From: Acidovorax sp. T1
GTDB taxonomy: Bacteria > Pseudomonadota > Gammaproteobacteria > Burkholderiales > Burkholderiaceae_C
Direction: 5' to 3'
NCBI RefSeq assembly: GCF_002176815.1
Contig: NZ_CP021648.1
Span: 3,542,001-3,606,000 of the forward strand
DNA length: 64,000 bases
The notes beneath the pieces were generated by a model. It was not told where the DNA came from. It saw only the letters and a list, made by a program, of their open reading frames with translations, and ran no database searches. Each line of letters opens with the position of its first letter. The first letter of the stretch is position 1. Positions 9,015-18,454 of this stretch are shown here, in pieces. The position numbers and the translations under genes were made by a program.

Positions 9015-9311
9015 ATGCAAATGCTCTACGACTCTGACTCCTTTGTGGTCGTCCACATGCTGCCCGACGCCGTGGAGCAAAAAGGCACCCGGCTGCACGA
9101 CACTGCGCCGCCCGCACCCCAACTGGCCCGCCACGGCTTTGAAATCGTGGACAAACGCTCGGGCAAAGAGGTCTATCTGGATGGCTCCTGGGCCGAGATG
9201 TTCCAGCAGCAGATCCTGGCTTGGCAGCGCGACACCCCGACCCAGGAAGAAGTGGAAGACGCACTCGACCGCTATGCCGGTCTAGCGCAAAACCCGGTGA
9301 TAGTGCACTGA
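9015..9311 (+). CDS. DUF3567 small protein (BTH_I0359 family)
   Basis: 98 residues, beginning MQMLYDSDSFVVVHMLPD and containing HGFEIVDKRSGKEVYLDGSW, the conserved core of this betaproteobacterial family. No signal peptide, no membrane segment; the C-terminal half is helical and acidic. The function is unknown. The start ATG follows GGGGGAA by six bases. The upstream 180 bases contain no other gene. A strong terminator follows at 9335. Confidence 0.8.
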   Translation: MQMLYDSDSFVVVHMLPDAVEQKGTRLHDTAPPAPQLARHGFEIVDKRSGKEVYLDGSWAEMFQQQILAWQRDTPTQEEVEDALDRYAGLAQNPVIVH

Positions 9312-9334
9312 GAGTGCTGAGGCGAACACTGAGG

Positions 9335-9359
9335 AAAAGGGGCATTGCCCCTTTTTTTT
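9335..9359 (+). terminator. Rho-independent terminator after the DUF3567 gene
   Basis: AAGGGGCA and TGCCCCTT form a GC-rich stem directly followed by a run of eight T. It lies 24 bases after the stop codon at 9311. The A-run before the stem means it could also act for the convergent AbrB-family gene on the other strand. Confidence 0.85.
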
Positions 9360-9414
9360 CTGCCGGGAACTGCCCGCCGGACCACGATAAGGGACCGATG
9401 TGTTGCAGGGTCGC

Positions 9415-10485
9415 TCAAGCCGCTCGCGGGTAAATGCGCCGAAACAAGGGCTCCACCAGCACCAGCACCGCCATCAGCCGGCACACCTGGAACGCCGTCA
9501 CCACCGGCACGCCCAATTGCAGCACCTTGGCCGTGATGGCCATTTCGGTGATACCGCCCGGTGAGGTGCCCAGCAGCAGGGTCACCCAGGGCAGCCCGGT
9601 GGCCCAGGCCAGCAACGCCGAAAACAGGGCGCACAAAACCATCAGGACGAAGGTGCCCACCGCCACCGACGCCAGCCAGCGCGGCGCAGCGCGCAGAAAA
9701 TCGGCCCGGAACCGCACGCCCAGGCTCACGCCGATCACCAACTGCGCCGCGTTCACCAGCCCCTGGGGCACCGCCGTCAACGTAAGGCCCGCCATGGCCA
9801 GCCCCATCGAGACCACCAGCGCGCCCATGAACCAGGGGTTGGCGCGGCCCAGCCGGTCCATGGCCAGCGCTCCGGCCCCGGTCAGGAGCGCCAGCAGCGC
9901 CAGTCCCGGCCCGTTCACTGCGCGCACGGTGGGCGGCAGGATATCGAGGCCATGCAGCCCGCTCCACTGCAGCGCAAAGGGAATGGTCACCGTGACGATC
10001 AACAGGCGCAGGCTGTGGCTGGCGGCCACGAGATCGGTGCGGGCGTTTTCGCGCTCGGCCAGCAGCGTCATCTCGGACGCCGCGCCAATGGCGCCCGAAA
10101 AATAGCTGGTGGCCCGCATCATCGGCGCCGGCACGCCATGCATGCGCGGCGCGTGCAGCCGGTACAGCCAGGCGCCAAACAGCCAGCCCAGCACCAGCGC
10201 CCACACAATGCCCAGCGCAATGGCCCACCACAGGCTGGCCACCAGCGCCACCACCTGCGGCGTGAAATAAAGCCCCAGCGAGGCGCCGATCGACCACTGC
10301 CCGGCATTGCGCAGCGGGGCCCAGCTTTCGGTGGGCGCACCACCGATGGACAGCAGCGAGGTGGCCAGCAGCGGGCCAATCATCCAGGGCAACGGGGTGT
10401 GCAGCGCCACACAGGCGGCTGCGGCGGCCCAGGCCAGGGCCAAGGTCAAGGCCACACGGGCGATAAAAAGCAGGTGACTACGCAT
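9415..10485 (-). CDS. AbrB-family integral membrane protein
   Basis: 356 residues from MRSHLLFIARV; the frame continues upstream through a low-complexity arginine-rich stretch, so the later ATG at the start of the first membrane helix is preferred. Around ten hydrophobic segments are visible. The two internally related halves (PWMIGPLLATSLLS in the first, NPWFMGALVVSMGL in the second) match the AbrB duplication family named after E. coli AbrB. This is a putative transporter or regulator of ammonia monooxygenase-like function by name only, and is not the Bacillus AbrB DNA-binding protein. GTSPGGITEMAI near the C terminus is a conserved family motif. Confidence 0.8.
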   Translation of the reverse strand: MRSHLLFIARVALTLALAWAAAAACVALHTPLPWMIGPLLATSLLSIGGAPTESWAPLRNAGQWSIGASLGLYFTPQVVALVASLWWAIALGIVWALVLGWLFGAWLYRLHAPRMHGVPAPMMRATSYFSGAIGAASEMTLLAERENARTDLVAASHSLRLLIVTVTIPFALQWSGLHGLDILPPTVRAVNGPGLALLALLTGAGALAMDRLGRANPWFMGALVVSMGLAMAGLTLTAVPQGLVNAAQLVIGVSLGVRFRADFLRAAPRWLASVAVGTFVLMVLCALFSALLAWATGLPWVTLLLGTSPGGITEMAITAKVLQLGVPVVTAFQVCRLMAVLVLVEPLFRRIYPRAA

Positions 10486-10592
10486 ACAAGCCTGCCAGTA
10501 TCGTGCGGCTCTCCGCCCGCACCGCCGTAAGCGCCGGTCGGGCCCATGCTGGTGGGGCATGGTGGGTGTCGCACTTTGCGTGGGGTTTTTAG

Positions 10593-10645
10593 TCAAATCA
10601 GGCCGAAGCGCTTATGCAGCAAGCGCGAGCAGCTATGCTTTTTGA
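10593..10645. repeat. Dispersed palindromic intergenic repeat
   Basis: TCAAAT, GAAGCGCTTATGCAGCAAGCG and AGCAGCTATGCTTTTTGAA make an interrupted palindrome related to the copies at 3744, 34798, 36461, 37236 and 39169. It lies between the convergent-side ends of the AbrB-family and hemerythrin genes. Confidence 0.65.
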
Positions 10646-10678
10646 AGCACCGTCTCCCACGCACACGGGCTATGCAGG

Positions 10679-11221
10679 TCATCCCTTGCGGCGTATCGCC
10701 ATCTCGCTGCCCATTGCCTGCAGCGCCGGGGCGGCCAGCAAAGCTTGCGCTGCAGGATAGGCCACGGCCTCTTCGTCGGCGATGTGGCGGTCGTAACGGG
10801 CGATGAAGCGGTCGAACGCCGCGCCATCGGCCTCGCTGAACCCGGCCTGCCGGCCATCGGCCAGGGCCTGCAGCGGCAGGCGTGCGGCCGCCCAGTCGGC
10901 GGTCATGCAGAGGTGGTCGTGCTGCAGGCGCGCCACCAGCGCAGCCACGTCGGCGGTGCCTTGCGCCAAAAGCAGCGGAAACACATGCAGCTCCTCGTCT
11001 TCATGGTGCAGTGGCGCCGCGATGTCGAAGTAGCGCAGCACGTCGCGCGCCGCCTGCTGCGCGGCAACGTCTGCGCCGTGCTCCAGCACATGGGCGCGCA
11101 GCCGCTGCAGCAGGGTGAGCGTGCGCTGCACGCGCTCGTGGCAGGCTTCGAGCATGGCAAAGGGCTGCTCGAACCCCACGGCAGGCGCGTTGAAACCGGG
11201 CAGGGCCGAGGAAGTGCCCAT
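10679..11221 (-). CDS. Hemerythrin HHE domain protein
   Basis: 180 residues of all-helical sequence with the di-iron ligand pattern spread over four helices: H28 (ACHERVQR), H72/H73-E74 (LHHEDEELH), H101-D102-H103, and H146 with E150/E151 (YDRHIADEE). Bacterial HHE proteins bind O2 or NO or handle iron. Here the gene is the last of the minus-strand nrdJ operon, eight bases after the preceding stop. A role in iron or oxygen/NO handling beside nucleotide reduction under low oxygen is inference. Confidence 0.85.
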   Translation of the reverse strand: MGTSSALPGFNAPAVGFEQPFAMLEACHERVQRTLTLLQRLRAHVLEHGADVAAQQAARDVLRYFDIAAPLHHEDEELHVFPLLLAQGTADVAALVARLQHDHLCMTADWAAARLPLQALADGRQAGFSEADGAAFDRFIARYDRHIADEEAVAYPAAQALLAAPALQAMGSEMAIRRKG

Positions 11222-11229
11222 GGCCGCGA

Positions 11230-11643
11230 CTACCCGAACCGGACCGGCTGCCCCTGCCGGTCAAAAGGAATGTAGGCGCCATGCGCGCCGCCCTTGATGG
11301 CATCGACCATGCGCTGCAGGGGCGCCTGGGCATCGGCGCTGCTGGGTGCCTGGTTCAGCCTGCCCGACAGGGCCGCCGCAAACACCATGGCCCAGTCGTG
11401 GCCCGGGGCAGTGAACTGGCGGGCCTCTTCCACCAGCGCGTTGAACGAGGGCAGCTCTTGCGGCGTCTTGTCCACACACATCAGCGGCACCAGGGCGCCG
11501 CCCTGCCCGGCGGCAAAGCGCTCGCGCTGCGCGGGCGTGGCGTCGTCGGGCAGCTCAATAGCAGCAAACACAAACAACAGGCGCTGGGGTTCGGGTTGCA
11601 GGCGCGCGGCTTGCAGCAGATCGTCGAAGCTGGAAATGTCCAT
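11230..11643 (-). CDS. Conserved small protein of the nrdJ operon
   Basis: 137 residues, soluble, starting MDISSFDDLLQAA. PFDRQGQPVRFG ends the protein. It has no catalytic motif that I recognise. Orthologues in related genomes are sometimes labelled as ribonucleotide reductase subunit alpha, apparently by neighbourhood; nothing in the sequence resembles a reductase subunit. Gaps of 33 bases to the nitroreductase and 8 to the hemerythrin indicate one operon. Confidence 0.7.
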   Translation of the reverse strand: MDISSFDDLLQAARLQPEPQRLLFVFAAIELPDDATPAQRERFAAGQGGALVPLMCVDKTPQELPSFNALVEEARQFTAPGHDWAMVFAAALSGRLNQAPSSADAQAPLQRMVDAIKGGAHGAYIPFDRQGQPVRFG

Positions 11644-11676
11644 AAAAATTCTCGTTGTGAAAGAAGTTGGCCAGCG

Positions 11677-12348
11677 TCAGATCCCGGGCACCACGCCCCG
11701 GTCCGGGTCCAGCGTGCTGACATAAGCGCTTGCCACGGGCCGCGCCCGCGCCGGTTTGCGCGACAGCACGGTGCCGATGCTGATGAAGCACAGGGCCTGC
11801 TCGGAGGCCGTCAGCTGGAACAACGCGCGCAGGCTGGCCGCCTTGAGGGCCTTGCCGCTGGTCAGCGCCGAGCCATAGCCCTGCGCGGTGGCCACCAGCA
11901 GCATGTTTTGCACGGCGCAGCCGGCGGACAGCAGCCGCTCGGCCAGATCGATGTCGGGGTCGCCGCGCTCGCCATCTACCACCACCAGCGTCAGCACCGG
12001 GGCACGGTAGGCTTTTTCGCGCGCCTGCCCGCACTGCTCGGGCGTGGCGCAAGGGTCGCGCTCCAGCAGCGCCTGGGCAAACACCTCGGCCAACGGGGGG
12101 CGCGCGGCCTCGGGCACCAGCACAAAGCGCCAGGGCAGCAACTGGCCATGGTCGGGCGCATGGGCCGCGGCATTCAGGATGGCGGCCAGCTCGGCGGCAT
12201 CCGGCCCGGGTGCACCCAGGCGCTTGGGCAGGATGGTCTGGCGCGACTGGATCAGCGCTGCGGCCATGGCGGCCACGGCGCCATCGTCCGGGGCGGCAAA
12301 GGGCGCTGCGCCGGGCGCGTGGTTCAAGGTAGAGGGAATGGCCGCCAT
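11677..12348 (-). CDS. Nitroreductase-family flavoprotein (YdjA/RutE-like)
   Basis: 223 residues. The FMN-binding start of the fold is seen as QSRQTILPKRLG near residue 35, then AAHAPDHGQLLPWRF, matching the H-x-x-x-P-WRF motif of single-domain YdjA-type nitroreductases; AVQNMLLVATAQGYGS is the second FMN region. The lysine of the RxSxRxF motif is replaced, typical of the YdjA branch. It is expected to be an NAD(P)H-dependent reductase of small electrophiles, substrate unknown. It sits 68 bases downstream of nrdJ on the same strand, so probably co-transcribed. Confidence 0.82.
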   Translation of the reverse strand: MAAIPSTLNHAPGAAPFAAPDDGAVAAMAAALIQSRQTILPKRLGAPGPDAAELAAILNAAAHAPDHGQLLPWRFVLVPEAARPPLAEVFAQALLERDPCATPEQCGQAREKAYRAPVLTLVVVDGERGDPDIDLAERLLSAGCAVQNMLLVATAQGYGSALTSGKALKAASLRALFQLTASEQALCFISIGTVLSRKPARARPVASAYVSTLDPDRGVVPGI

Positions 12349-12416
12349 GTGCAGGTCCTTGGCTCAGCCGGACCGCCCTTGCGCATCCGGCACAACATCC
12401 AGAACAGGCCGGGAGC

Positions 12417-15400
12417 TCACCCGCAGGTTCCCAGGTGGCCGCACTGCGTGCAGTAGTCGCAGCCGTCCTTGCGGATCACGGCGTGCGCGCCGCATTCGGT
12501 GCATTTCTTGCCGGCCATGGCGGGGGGCATGCCGCTGGGCTGCGCTGCAGGCTCTTCCAGCGGCAGCTGCTGCTGCACCGGATCGGTCACGCGCCGCGCC
12601 AGGATGTTCTGGATGGCATAGGCCATGGCCGCCACCTCGGAGTCGTGCCACATGGGCACGCGGGTGCCGTCGTCCTTCTGGTGCGTGCCCAGGCGCACGG
12701 GGCCACGGTCCCACGCCACCTTGCGCATGTCAGAAAGCGCCCGCTCCAGAAAGCCGCCACGGGCCGCCAGCGACAGCAGGCGCATGCTGGCGGTGATCCA
12801 CTGCTGCGACTCGCCGCTCTGGCCCACGGGCATGAAGAACTCGATGGCGCGATCGACCGTGCCATTGCCGATGCCCGTGGGCACCGGCAGGAACGAGACG
12901 ATGAGGTACAGCGTCTTGTGGCCTTCCTGCGTCCAGTACTCCAGCTTTTCGGCCACCGCCGAGAGACCGCCCTGGGGCCGGCTCTCGATCACCGTGCGCA
13001 TGGGGTCCACGGACGATGGCGCAGGTGCGGCCACCTGTGCGACCACCGGTGCGGCATGGGTTTCGAGCACCGAACCCAGGATGGCGTTGGGCCGGTAGGT
13101 GGCCAGGCCCTTGAGGCGGGCGCGCCAGGCCTGCAGGTACAGGTCCTTGAAATCGTCGTAGGGGTAATCGGCCGGGATGTTCACGGTCTTGGAGATGGCC
13201 GTGTCCACATAGGGTTGCACCGCTTCCATCATCGCGATATGCCCTTCGGCAGGCATGGCCAGCGCCGAGATGAAATAGTCGGGCAGCGCATTCACGTCAC
13301 CGCCCAGATCGCGGTACAGCCGCCAGGCGTGGTCTTCCACCGAATATTCGCTGGTGCTGCCGTCGGCCTCGCGCTTCTTGCGCTTGTACATCCACGAGAA
13401 CGGCGGCTCGATGCCGTTGGAGGCGTTGTCGGCAAAGGCCAGGCTCACGGTGCCTGTCGGGGCGATCGACAGCAGGTGGCTGTTGCGGATGCCGTGCGTG
13501 CGAATGGCGTCCTTGATCGGCTCGGGCAGGCGGCTGGCGAAGGTGCCGGCGGCCAGATAGGGCTCGGCCTCGAACTTGGGGAAGGCCCCCTTTTCGCGGG
13601 CCAGCTCCACCGACGCGAGATAAGCCGCGTCGCGCATCGATTGCGCAATGCGCGCCGCCATGGCGCGCCCTTCCTGCATGTCGTAGCGCAGGCACAGCAT
13701 GGCCAGCGTGTTGCCCATGCCGGTAAAGCCCACACCAATGCGGCGCTTGGCCATGGCCTCGTCGCGCTGCTGCTGCAGGGGCCAGAAGGTCACGTCCAGC
13801 ACGTTGTCGAGCGCGCGCACCTGCAGGGCCACCACCTTCTCGAAAGCTTCAAAGTCAAACGACGGCAGGCCGTCAAATCCAAACGGATGGCGCACAAACC
13901 GGGTCAGGATGACGGGGCCGAGGTCGCAGCAGCCATAGGACGGCAGCGGCTGCTCGCCGCAGTTGTGCACCACCAGGCCGTTGGCGTCAAAAGCATGGAC
14001 ATCGGCCACGGTCACGTCATAGACATCCTCCACGCCCGCATCGACCAGCGCCTGCACCGTGGCGGTAAAGCGTTCACGGTTGAGCGCGCGCCGGTACTGC
14101 GCCAGGCCCTCTTCCAGGCGCGCCGATTTTTCGGTATCGCAAAAGCCCACGCGCTCGGCAAACACCAGCAGGTTGTCGCCGCTGATGACCAGCTCGTGCT
14201 GGGCACGGGTGGCATAGGGCTGGGTGCCACCTTGGCCATTGGGCAGCTGGCTGACCGAGGCCGGGCGGCGGTTGCGGTACAGCGTGGACGCAATGCCCAT
14301 GCGCAGCAGCATGCGTTGCACGGTTTGCAGCAGCGCCTCATCGCTTTGCGCCAGGCGCACGCTCAGGCCCTTGTCTTGCGCGCCTTGCACCGAGCCATCG
14401 GCGTCAAACAGCCCGCACAAAAGGCCTTGTGCGAACGCGGACGACTGCCGCTCCATCGCGGGCGTGATGGTTTTGGCCCCCGGCGCCATGCCCAGATCGT
14501 GCGCCAGCCGCCACAGCGCGGCACTGGCCATGCGCGCCTCGCCACGCCCGGCCACCGGACGCTGGAAGCCTTTGAAATCGGCACGGTGCGGCAAGGTGGC
14601 GGCGGCGGCCATGGCGGCTTGCATGATGCCGTCAGCGCCTGACGCCGCATAGGCCACCGCGCCCTGTCCCACGGCTTTGAGTTCGGGCGCCCACACCGAA
14701 ATCACGGCCTTGTCGGCCTTGAGGGTGCCATCGCCGATCAGCAGGCCGAGCAGATAGCCCTCCGCCTGCGTGCCCGCGCCAGCCCAGCCGGCAAATGCGC
14801 GGTGGTCGTGCAGCACCACCTCATCGCCGGGCTGCAGCTGCGCGGCCTCGGTCCACTCCACTTCCAGGCAGTAGCGGGTCTTGCGCGCCACGCGGCGCAC
14901 GCGGTGGTCTGCCGTGAGGCGCAGTGCATGCCCTTCACGGGTTTGCAACTGCAGTACGGGCTTGGTGCCGGTCTTGAAAAAGCCCTGGCTCTCCACCCGG
15001 TAGGAGCGCCCATCCACCACGGCGGCAAACGGGCGCCCCACCAGGTCGGCCACCTGCGCGGGTCCCTCGGCAGTCATCACCCAGGTGTCGGCGGTCACGC
15101 ACGGGTTGGTCGCAGCGATGTCTTCGCAGTAATTGAGGTTGTTGTCCTCGTTGATGCGCCCCAGGAACAGGATGCCCGGCTCGGCGAAGTCGTAGGCCGA
15201 CTTCATGATGGTGTCCCACAGCTCGCGCGCGGGCACGGTGGCATAGACCCACAGGCCGTCCGCGCGCTGGCGGGCGCCCTGGGCCAGCAGGTGGGCCCCG
15301 GGCTTGGCCTTGTGCACCAGCTCCCAGGGGGCGTTGGCCTGCACGGCGGCAATGAACTCGTCCGACACCCCCACCGACACGTTGAAATTGTTCCAGCGCC

Positions 15401-15992
15401 CCGGTGTGCGCTTGGCGGTGATGAACTCGTGCACATCGGGGTGGTCGATGCGCAGCACACCCATTTGCGCGCCCCGGCGCGCGCCCGCGCTCTCCACGGT
15501 GGAGCAGGACTGGTCAAACACGTTCATATAGCTGCAAGGCCCCGACGCCATGGAAGCCGTGGCCTTGACCTGCGCGCCCTTGGGCCGGATGCGCGAAAAG
15601 TCATAGCCCACGCCGCCGCCCCGGCGCATGGTTTCGGCGGCTTCGCGCAGGGCTTCGTAGATGCCGGGAAAGCCCTCGTCGTCCACGCCCTGGATGCAAT
15701 CGCCCACGGGCTGCACGAAGCAGTTGATGAGCGTGGCCTGGATGTCGGTGCCCGCTGCGCTCATGATGCGGCCCGCGCCAATGGCGCCCGCATGCAGGTT
15801 GTCCAGGAACAGGGTTTCGTACTTTTCGCGCAGGTCGGGGGCTTCTACCGAGGCCAGGGCGCGGGCCACGCGGCGGTAGAGGTCTTCGGCGCTGGTTTCG
15901 CCGGGTTTGAGGTATTTTTCACGCAGCACATCCAGGCTGATGGGCTGCGACGCAGAGGTGGAGTTCATGGTGGGATGGGGTTCGCGCTTCAT
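12417..15992 (-). CDS. nrdJ: Adenosylcobalamin-dependent (class II) ribonucleotide reductase containing an intein
   Basis: 1191 residues including a 380-residue intein (residues 298-677); the mature enzyme would be about 811. Class II reductases convert ribonucleotides to deoxyribonucleotides using a B12-derived radical and work with or without oxygen. Visible extein features are the substrate-site cysteine in [23 protein letters not shown], the active-site loop NP-CGE rebuilt after splicing, [12 protein letters not shown], and a C-terminal zinc-ribbon with CTEC and CTQC. The intein is inserted between P297 and the catalytic thiyl cysteine. MNSTSAS at residue 9 is an alternative start; neither start has a strong ribosome site. 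The gene heads an operon with the nitroreductase, a small protein and hemerythrin. Confidence 0.93.
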   Translation of the reverse strand: MKREPHPTMNSTSASQPISLDVLREKYLKPGETSAEDLYRRVARALASVEAPDLREKYETLFLDNLHAGAIGAGRIMSAAGTDIQATLINCFVQPVGDCIQGVDDEGFPGIYEALREAAETMRRGGGVGYDFSRIRPKGAQVKATASMASGPCSYMNVFDQSCSTVESAGARRGAQMGVLRIDHPDVHEFITAKRTPGRWNNFNVSVGVSDEFIAAVQANAPWELVHKAKPGAHLLAQGARQRADGLWVYATVPARELWDTIMKSAYDFAEPGILFLGRINEDNNLNYCEDIAATNPCVTADTWVMTAEGPAQVADLVGRPFAAVVDGRSYRVESQGFFKTGTKPVLQLQTREGHALRLTADHRVRRVARKTRYCLEVEWTEAAQLQPGDEVVLHDHRAFAGWAGAGTQAEGYLLGLLIGDGTLKADKAVISVWAPELKAVGQGAVAYAASGADGIMQAAMAAAATLPHRADFKGFQRPVAGRGEARMASAALWRLAHDLGMAPGAKTITPAMERQSSAFAQGLLCGLFDADGSVQGAQDKGLSVRLAQSDEALLQTVQRMLLRMGIASTLYRNRRPASVSQLPNGQGGTQPYATRAQHELVISGDNLLVFAERVGFCDTEKSARLEEGLAQYRRALNRERFTATVQALVDAGVEDVYDVTVADVHAFDANGLVVHNCGEQPLPSYGCCDLGPVILTRFVRHPFGFDGLPSFDFEAFEKVVALQVRALDNVLDVTFWPLQQQRDEAMAKRRIGVGFTGMGNTLAMLCLRYDMQEGRAMAARIAQSMRDAAYLASVELAREKGAFPKFEAEPYLAAGTFASRLPEPIKDAIRTHGIRNSHLLSIAPTGTVSLAFADNASNGIEPPFSWMYKRKKREADGSTSEYSVEDHAWRLYRDLGGDVNALPDYFISALAMPAEGHIAMMEAVQPYVDTAISKTVNIPADYPYDDFKDLYLQAWRARLKGLATYRPNAILGSVLETHAAPVVAQVAAPAPSSVDPMRTVIESRPQGGLSAVAEKLEYWTQEGHKTLYLIVSFLPVPTGIGNGTVDRAIEFFMPVGQSGESQQWITASMRLLSLAARGGFLERALSDMRKVAWDRGPVRLGTHQKDDGTRVPMWHDSEVAAMAYAIQNILARRVTDPVQQQLPLEEPAAQPSGMPPAMAGKKCTECGAHAVIRKDGCDYCTQCGHLGTCG
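13962..15101 (-). other. Intein with LAGLIDADG homing endonuclease inside nrdJ
   Basis: Residues 298-677 of the precursor. Block A starts with C298 ([10 protein letters not shown]). Block B has LRLTADHRV with the T-x-x-H pattern. The endonuclease motifs are [10 protein letters not shown] and [10 protein letters not shown], so two dodecapeptide motifs are present with their acidic residues. The C-terminal splice region is [21 protein letters not shown]677, followed by extein C678. All splicing nucleophiles (C1, terminal N, C+1) are present, though the usual penultimate pair is HN. The frame is open throughout, so the intein looks functional. Confidence 0.92.
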
Positions 15993-16049
15993 GGGTTCGG
16001 ATGATTGGATGTTCGCCTTCGCGTGGCATTGCGCACTGTCAAGAAGGAG

Positions 16050-16730
16050 TCAAAGCCCGTCCAAAAGAACCTGCCCGTCATGTTCCACATAGGGGTGGTA
16101 CGGCCCCGTACCACTGTTGTCAGCCAGCGACGCGGGCACAAAGCCCCCCGTCTTGACATCGAACACATGCACTTCCCCCTCCTCGATCACGTAGTGCCAG
16201 CCGTGCAGACTGATCTGGCCCGTCTGCACTCGGCTACGGACCATAGGATATTCCATCAGCCGCTCCAGCTGCAGCACCACGGCCCGCTGCTCGGTGCGAC
16301 GGAGCACCTCGGGGACGGGCTGCATGGGCAGCAAGGCCTCGCGGCCCAGGTCCAGCCAGCGGTTCAGGTTGGGCGCCTCGGGCGAAACCTCACCATACAT
16401 CGCCTTGATAGCCCCACAGTGGCTGTGGCCACACACCACGATGCGGCGCACCTGCAGATTGAGCACCGCGAACTCGATGGCCGCCGTGGTGCCATGGTGG
16501 CCGTGCGATCCGTCGTAAGGCGGAATGAACGCGCCCACGTTGCGCACCAGAAAAAGCTCGCCCGGCCCCGCCCCGGTCAGCAGGTAGGGCACCAGGCGCG
16601 AGTCGGAGCAGCCGATGAACAGGGTGGTGGGGTGCTGCCCCTCGTCCACCAGCGTCTGGAACTGCTCGCGGTACTGGGGAAAGGCGTCGTCGTGGAAACG
16701 GCGCAGGCGATCCAGCAGTTCATCTGGCAT
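16050..16730 (-). CDS. can: Beta-class carbonic anhydrase
   Basis: 226 residues from MPDELLDRL; the longer frame upstream lacks family similarity. Zinc and catalytic residues are intact: C41-x-D43-x-R45 (GCSDSRLVP), then H102 and C105 in CGHSHCGAI. The length and the motif GSHGHHGTTAAIEFAV fit the beta class, which interconverts CO2 and bicarbonate in the cytoplasm. It lies 25 bases after the PPIase gene that follows narI, on the same strand, so it may be the last gene of the nitrate-reductase transcript. Confidence 0.9.
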   Translation of the reverse strand: MPDELLDRLRRFHDDAFPQYREQFQTLVDEGQHPTTLFIGCSDSRLVPYLLTGAGPGELFLVRNVGAFIPPYDGSHGHHGTTAAIEFAVLNLQVRRIVVCGHSHCGAIKAMYGEVSPEAPNLNRWLDLGREALLPMQPVPEVLRRTEQRAVVLQLERLMEYPMVRSRVQTGQISLHGWHYVIEEGEVHVFDVKTGGFVPASLADNSGTGPYHPYVEHDGQVLLDGL

Positions 16731-16755
16731 GGGATGCGTCCGTGCTCCGTGGGCG

Positions 16756-17697
16756 CTACTGGACCAGCGGAGATTCGGCCGCGTCCAGCGCCACGCCGTC
16801 CACCACGGCCACGCCTGCCAGCAATTGCAGATACTGGCGCAATGCATTCACCCAGGCCTGCTGGCGCAGCGTGAGCGCGATGGCCTGGCGCACTTGCTCG
16901 AACGCGGGCTCCTGCCCCTGCTCGCGCGCCACCACTTCCACCACATGCAGGCCAAAGCGGCTGTGCACCAGGCGCGCCAGCACGCCGATCTCTGCGCTGC
17001 CAAACACCTCGCGGGCAAACTCGGGGGCGCAGTCGGCGCGGGTCAGCCAGCCCAGGTCACCACCCTGTTGGCCGCTGGGGCAGTTGGACCACTGGGCGGC
17101 GGCCTTGGCAAACTGGGCACCGCCGTCGTCCGCGCAGCGCAGCTCGATCAGCAAAGCCTCGGCACGCAGGCGCAACTGTTTCACATCGACGCCCGGCGTC
17201 ACGGCAAACAGCACATGGCGCAGTTGGGCACGCTCGCCCTGGGCATGGGCCGCCGGGTGGGCCTCGTGGTAACGGCGGCAGGCTTCTTCCGACGGATCGG
17301 GAATCGGCAGCTCGCGCTCGAGCAGTTGCTCGATGGCGTTCGAGGCCGCGGCGCTGATGGCGCCTTCGACGCCCGGCACATCGTCCTGCGCCAGCAAACC
17401 ACCTTGCTGGGCCGCCTGGCGCAGCAGCTCGGTGCAGGCGCGCTGGCGCAAGGCTTCTTCGTCCAGCAGTTCATGGGGCGCATTCAGGGCAACGCCATTG
17501 ATGCGCGCCACCGGCGCTTGCCCGATGGGTTGCCGGGTTGGCGGCACGGGCCCATCGGTCAGCGAGGGCACGCCCACCGTGGCGGCCAGGGCCTCGTACG
17601 CAGCCGCCTGCTCGGGGGAGAGCACGCTGTGGCCTGCGCTCTTGCTGCTTGTTTCGGTGGAACTGCATCCGCAGCTCCCGGTTCCGCATCCGCTCAT
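16756..17697 (-). CDS. Parvulin-type peptidylprolyl isomerase associated with the nar operon
   Basis: 313 residues. The N terminus is unusual: SGCGTGSCGCS, four cysteines in the first twelve residues, a possible metal-binding tag, with no signal peptide. A helical chaperone-like segment follows. The PpiC/rotamase domain starts near RHVLFAVTPGVD and runs through QWSNCPSGQQGGDLGWL to FGLHVVEVVAREQG. It begins 25 bases after narI on the same strand. PPIases in this position (nifM-like) are known from other beta- and gammaproteobacterial nar operons and are presumed to aid maturation of the nitrate reductase; that role is inference. Confidence 0.85.
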   Translation of the reverse strand: MSGCGTGSCGCSSTETSSKSAGHSVLSPEQAAAYEALAATVGVPSLTDGPVPPTRQPIGQAPVARINGVALNAPHELLDEEALRQRACTELLRQAAQQGGLLAQDDVPGVEGAISAAASNAIEQLLERELPIPDPSEEACRRYHEAHPAAHAQGERAQLRHVLFAVTPGVDVKQLRLRAEALLIELRCADDGGAQFAKAAAQWSNCPSGQQGGDLGWLTRADCAPEFAREVFGSAEIGVLARLVHSRFGLHVVEVVAREQGQEPAFEQVRQAIALTLRQQAWVNALRQYLQLLAGVAVVDGVALDAAESPLVQ

Positions 17698-17722
17698 GCT
17701 GTGCTCCTTGGGTTGTTTCGCT

Positions 17723-18454
17723 TCAGGCGCGACGGTCTTGCGATTGCATGTGTCCGGGCGGCAGGTTCAGGCGGCGCGCACGCACCACCTGGTAGGGGCG
17801 CAGCACATAGGCCAGCGTGCCAAAGCCGCTCCACACATGCACCAGGCGCGTGAACGGAAAGATCAGGAAGATGCTCATGCCCAGCACCATGTGCGCCTTG
17901 AAGATCCAGCCGGCACCGGCCAGCAGTTCCACCCCGCCAGAACGGAAGGTCACGATGCGCTGCGCCCACTCGGCGAGCAACATCATCATGGAGCCGTCCA
18001 GGTGCTGGGCCGACAACGGAATCGTGGCCAGGCCCAGGGCCAGTTGCAGCCACAGCAGCACCAGCAAAACGATGTCGCTGGTCTTGGACGTGGCGCGGAT
18101 GCGCGGGTCCGACAGGCGGCGGTGCAGCAGGATGGAAACGCCCACAAAACCCAGCAGCCCGGCGATCCCCCCCGTCACCATGGCCATCAGCTGCTTGTTG
18201 CCCGCGCTGATGAAACCCTCGTACAAGAAGTGCGGCGTGAGCATGCCCACGGTGTGGCCAAAGAACAGGAACAGCACGCCAATGTGGAACAGGTTGCTGC
18301 CCCAGCGCAGGCGGCCGGTGCGCAGCAGCTGCGACGAATCGCTCTTCCAGGTGTACTGGTCACGGTCAAACCGCGCCCAGCTGCCAATGAAGAAAACGGC
18401 CAGGCAAATATAGGGATAGATGCCAAACAACAGGGTGTCAAGCCAGGCGGTCAT
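17723..18454 (-). CDS. narI: Respiratory nitrate reductase gamma subunit (cytochrome b)
   Basis: 243 residues with five hydrophobic segments. The four haem-b ligands of E. coli NarI have counterparts at H57 and H67 (SNLFHIGVLFLFFGH) and at H188 and H206 (KAHMVLG; RLVHVWS). The protein oxidises quinol at the periplasmic side and passes electrons through two haems to NarH. Its start overlaps the narJ stop by four bases (ATGA), so translation is coupled. Confidence 0.96.
   Translation of the reverse strand: MTAWLDTLLFGIYPYICLAVFFIGSWARFDRDQYTWKSDSSQLLRTGRLRWGSNLFHIGVLFLFFGHTVGMLTPHFLYEGFISAGNKQLMAMVTGGIAGLLGFVGVSILLHRRLSDPRIRATSKTSDIVLLVLLWLQLALGLATIPLSAQHLDGSMMMLLAEWAQRIVTFRSGGVELLAGAGWIFKAHMVLGMSIFLIFPFTRLVHVWSGFGTLAYVLRPYQVVRARRLNLPPGHMQSQDRRA

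Noticed and set aside
11230-11643. Reading this gene as a ribonucleotide reductase subunit
   Set aside because: Only the neighbourhood suggests it; the 137 residues lack any reductase motif.
12435-14642. 735-residue open frame opposite nrdJ
   Set aside because: Antisense shadow of the reductase and intein; composition typical of complementary GC-rich coding DNA.
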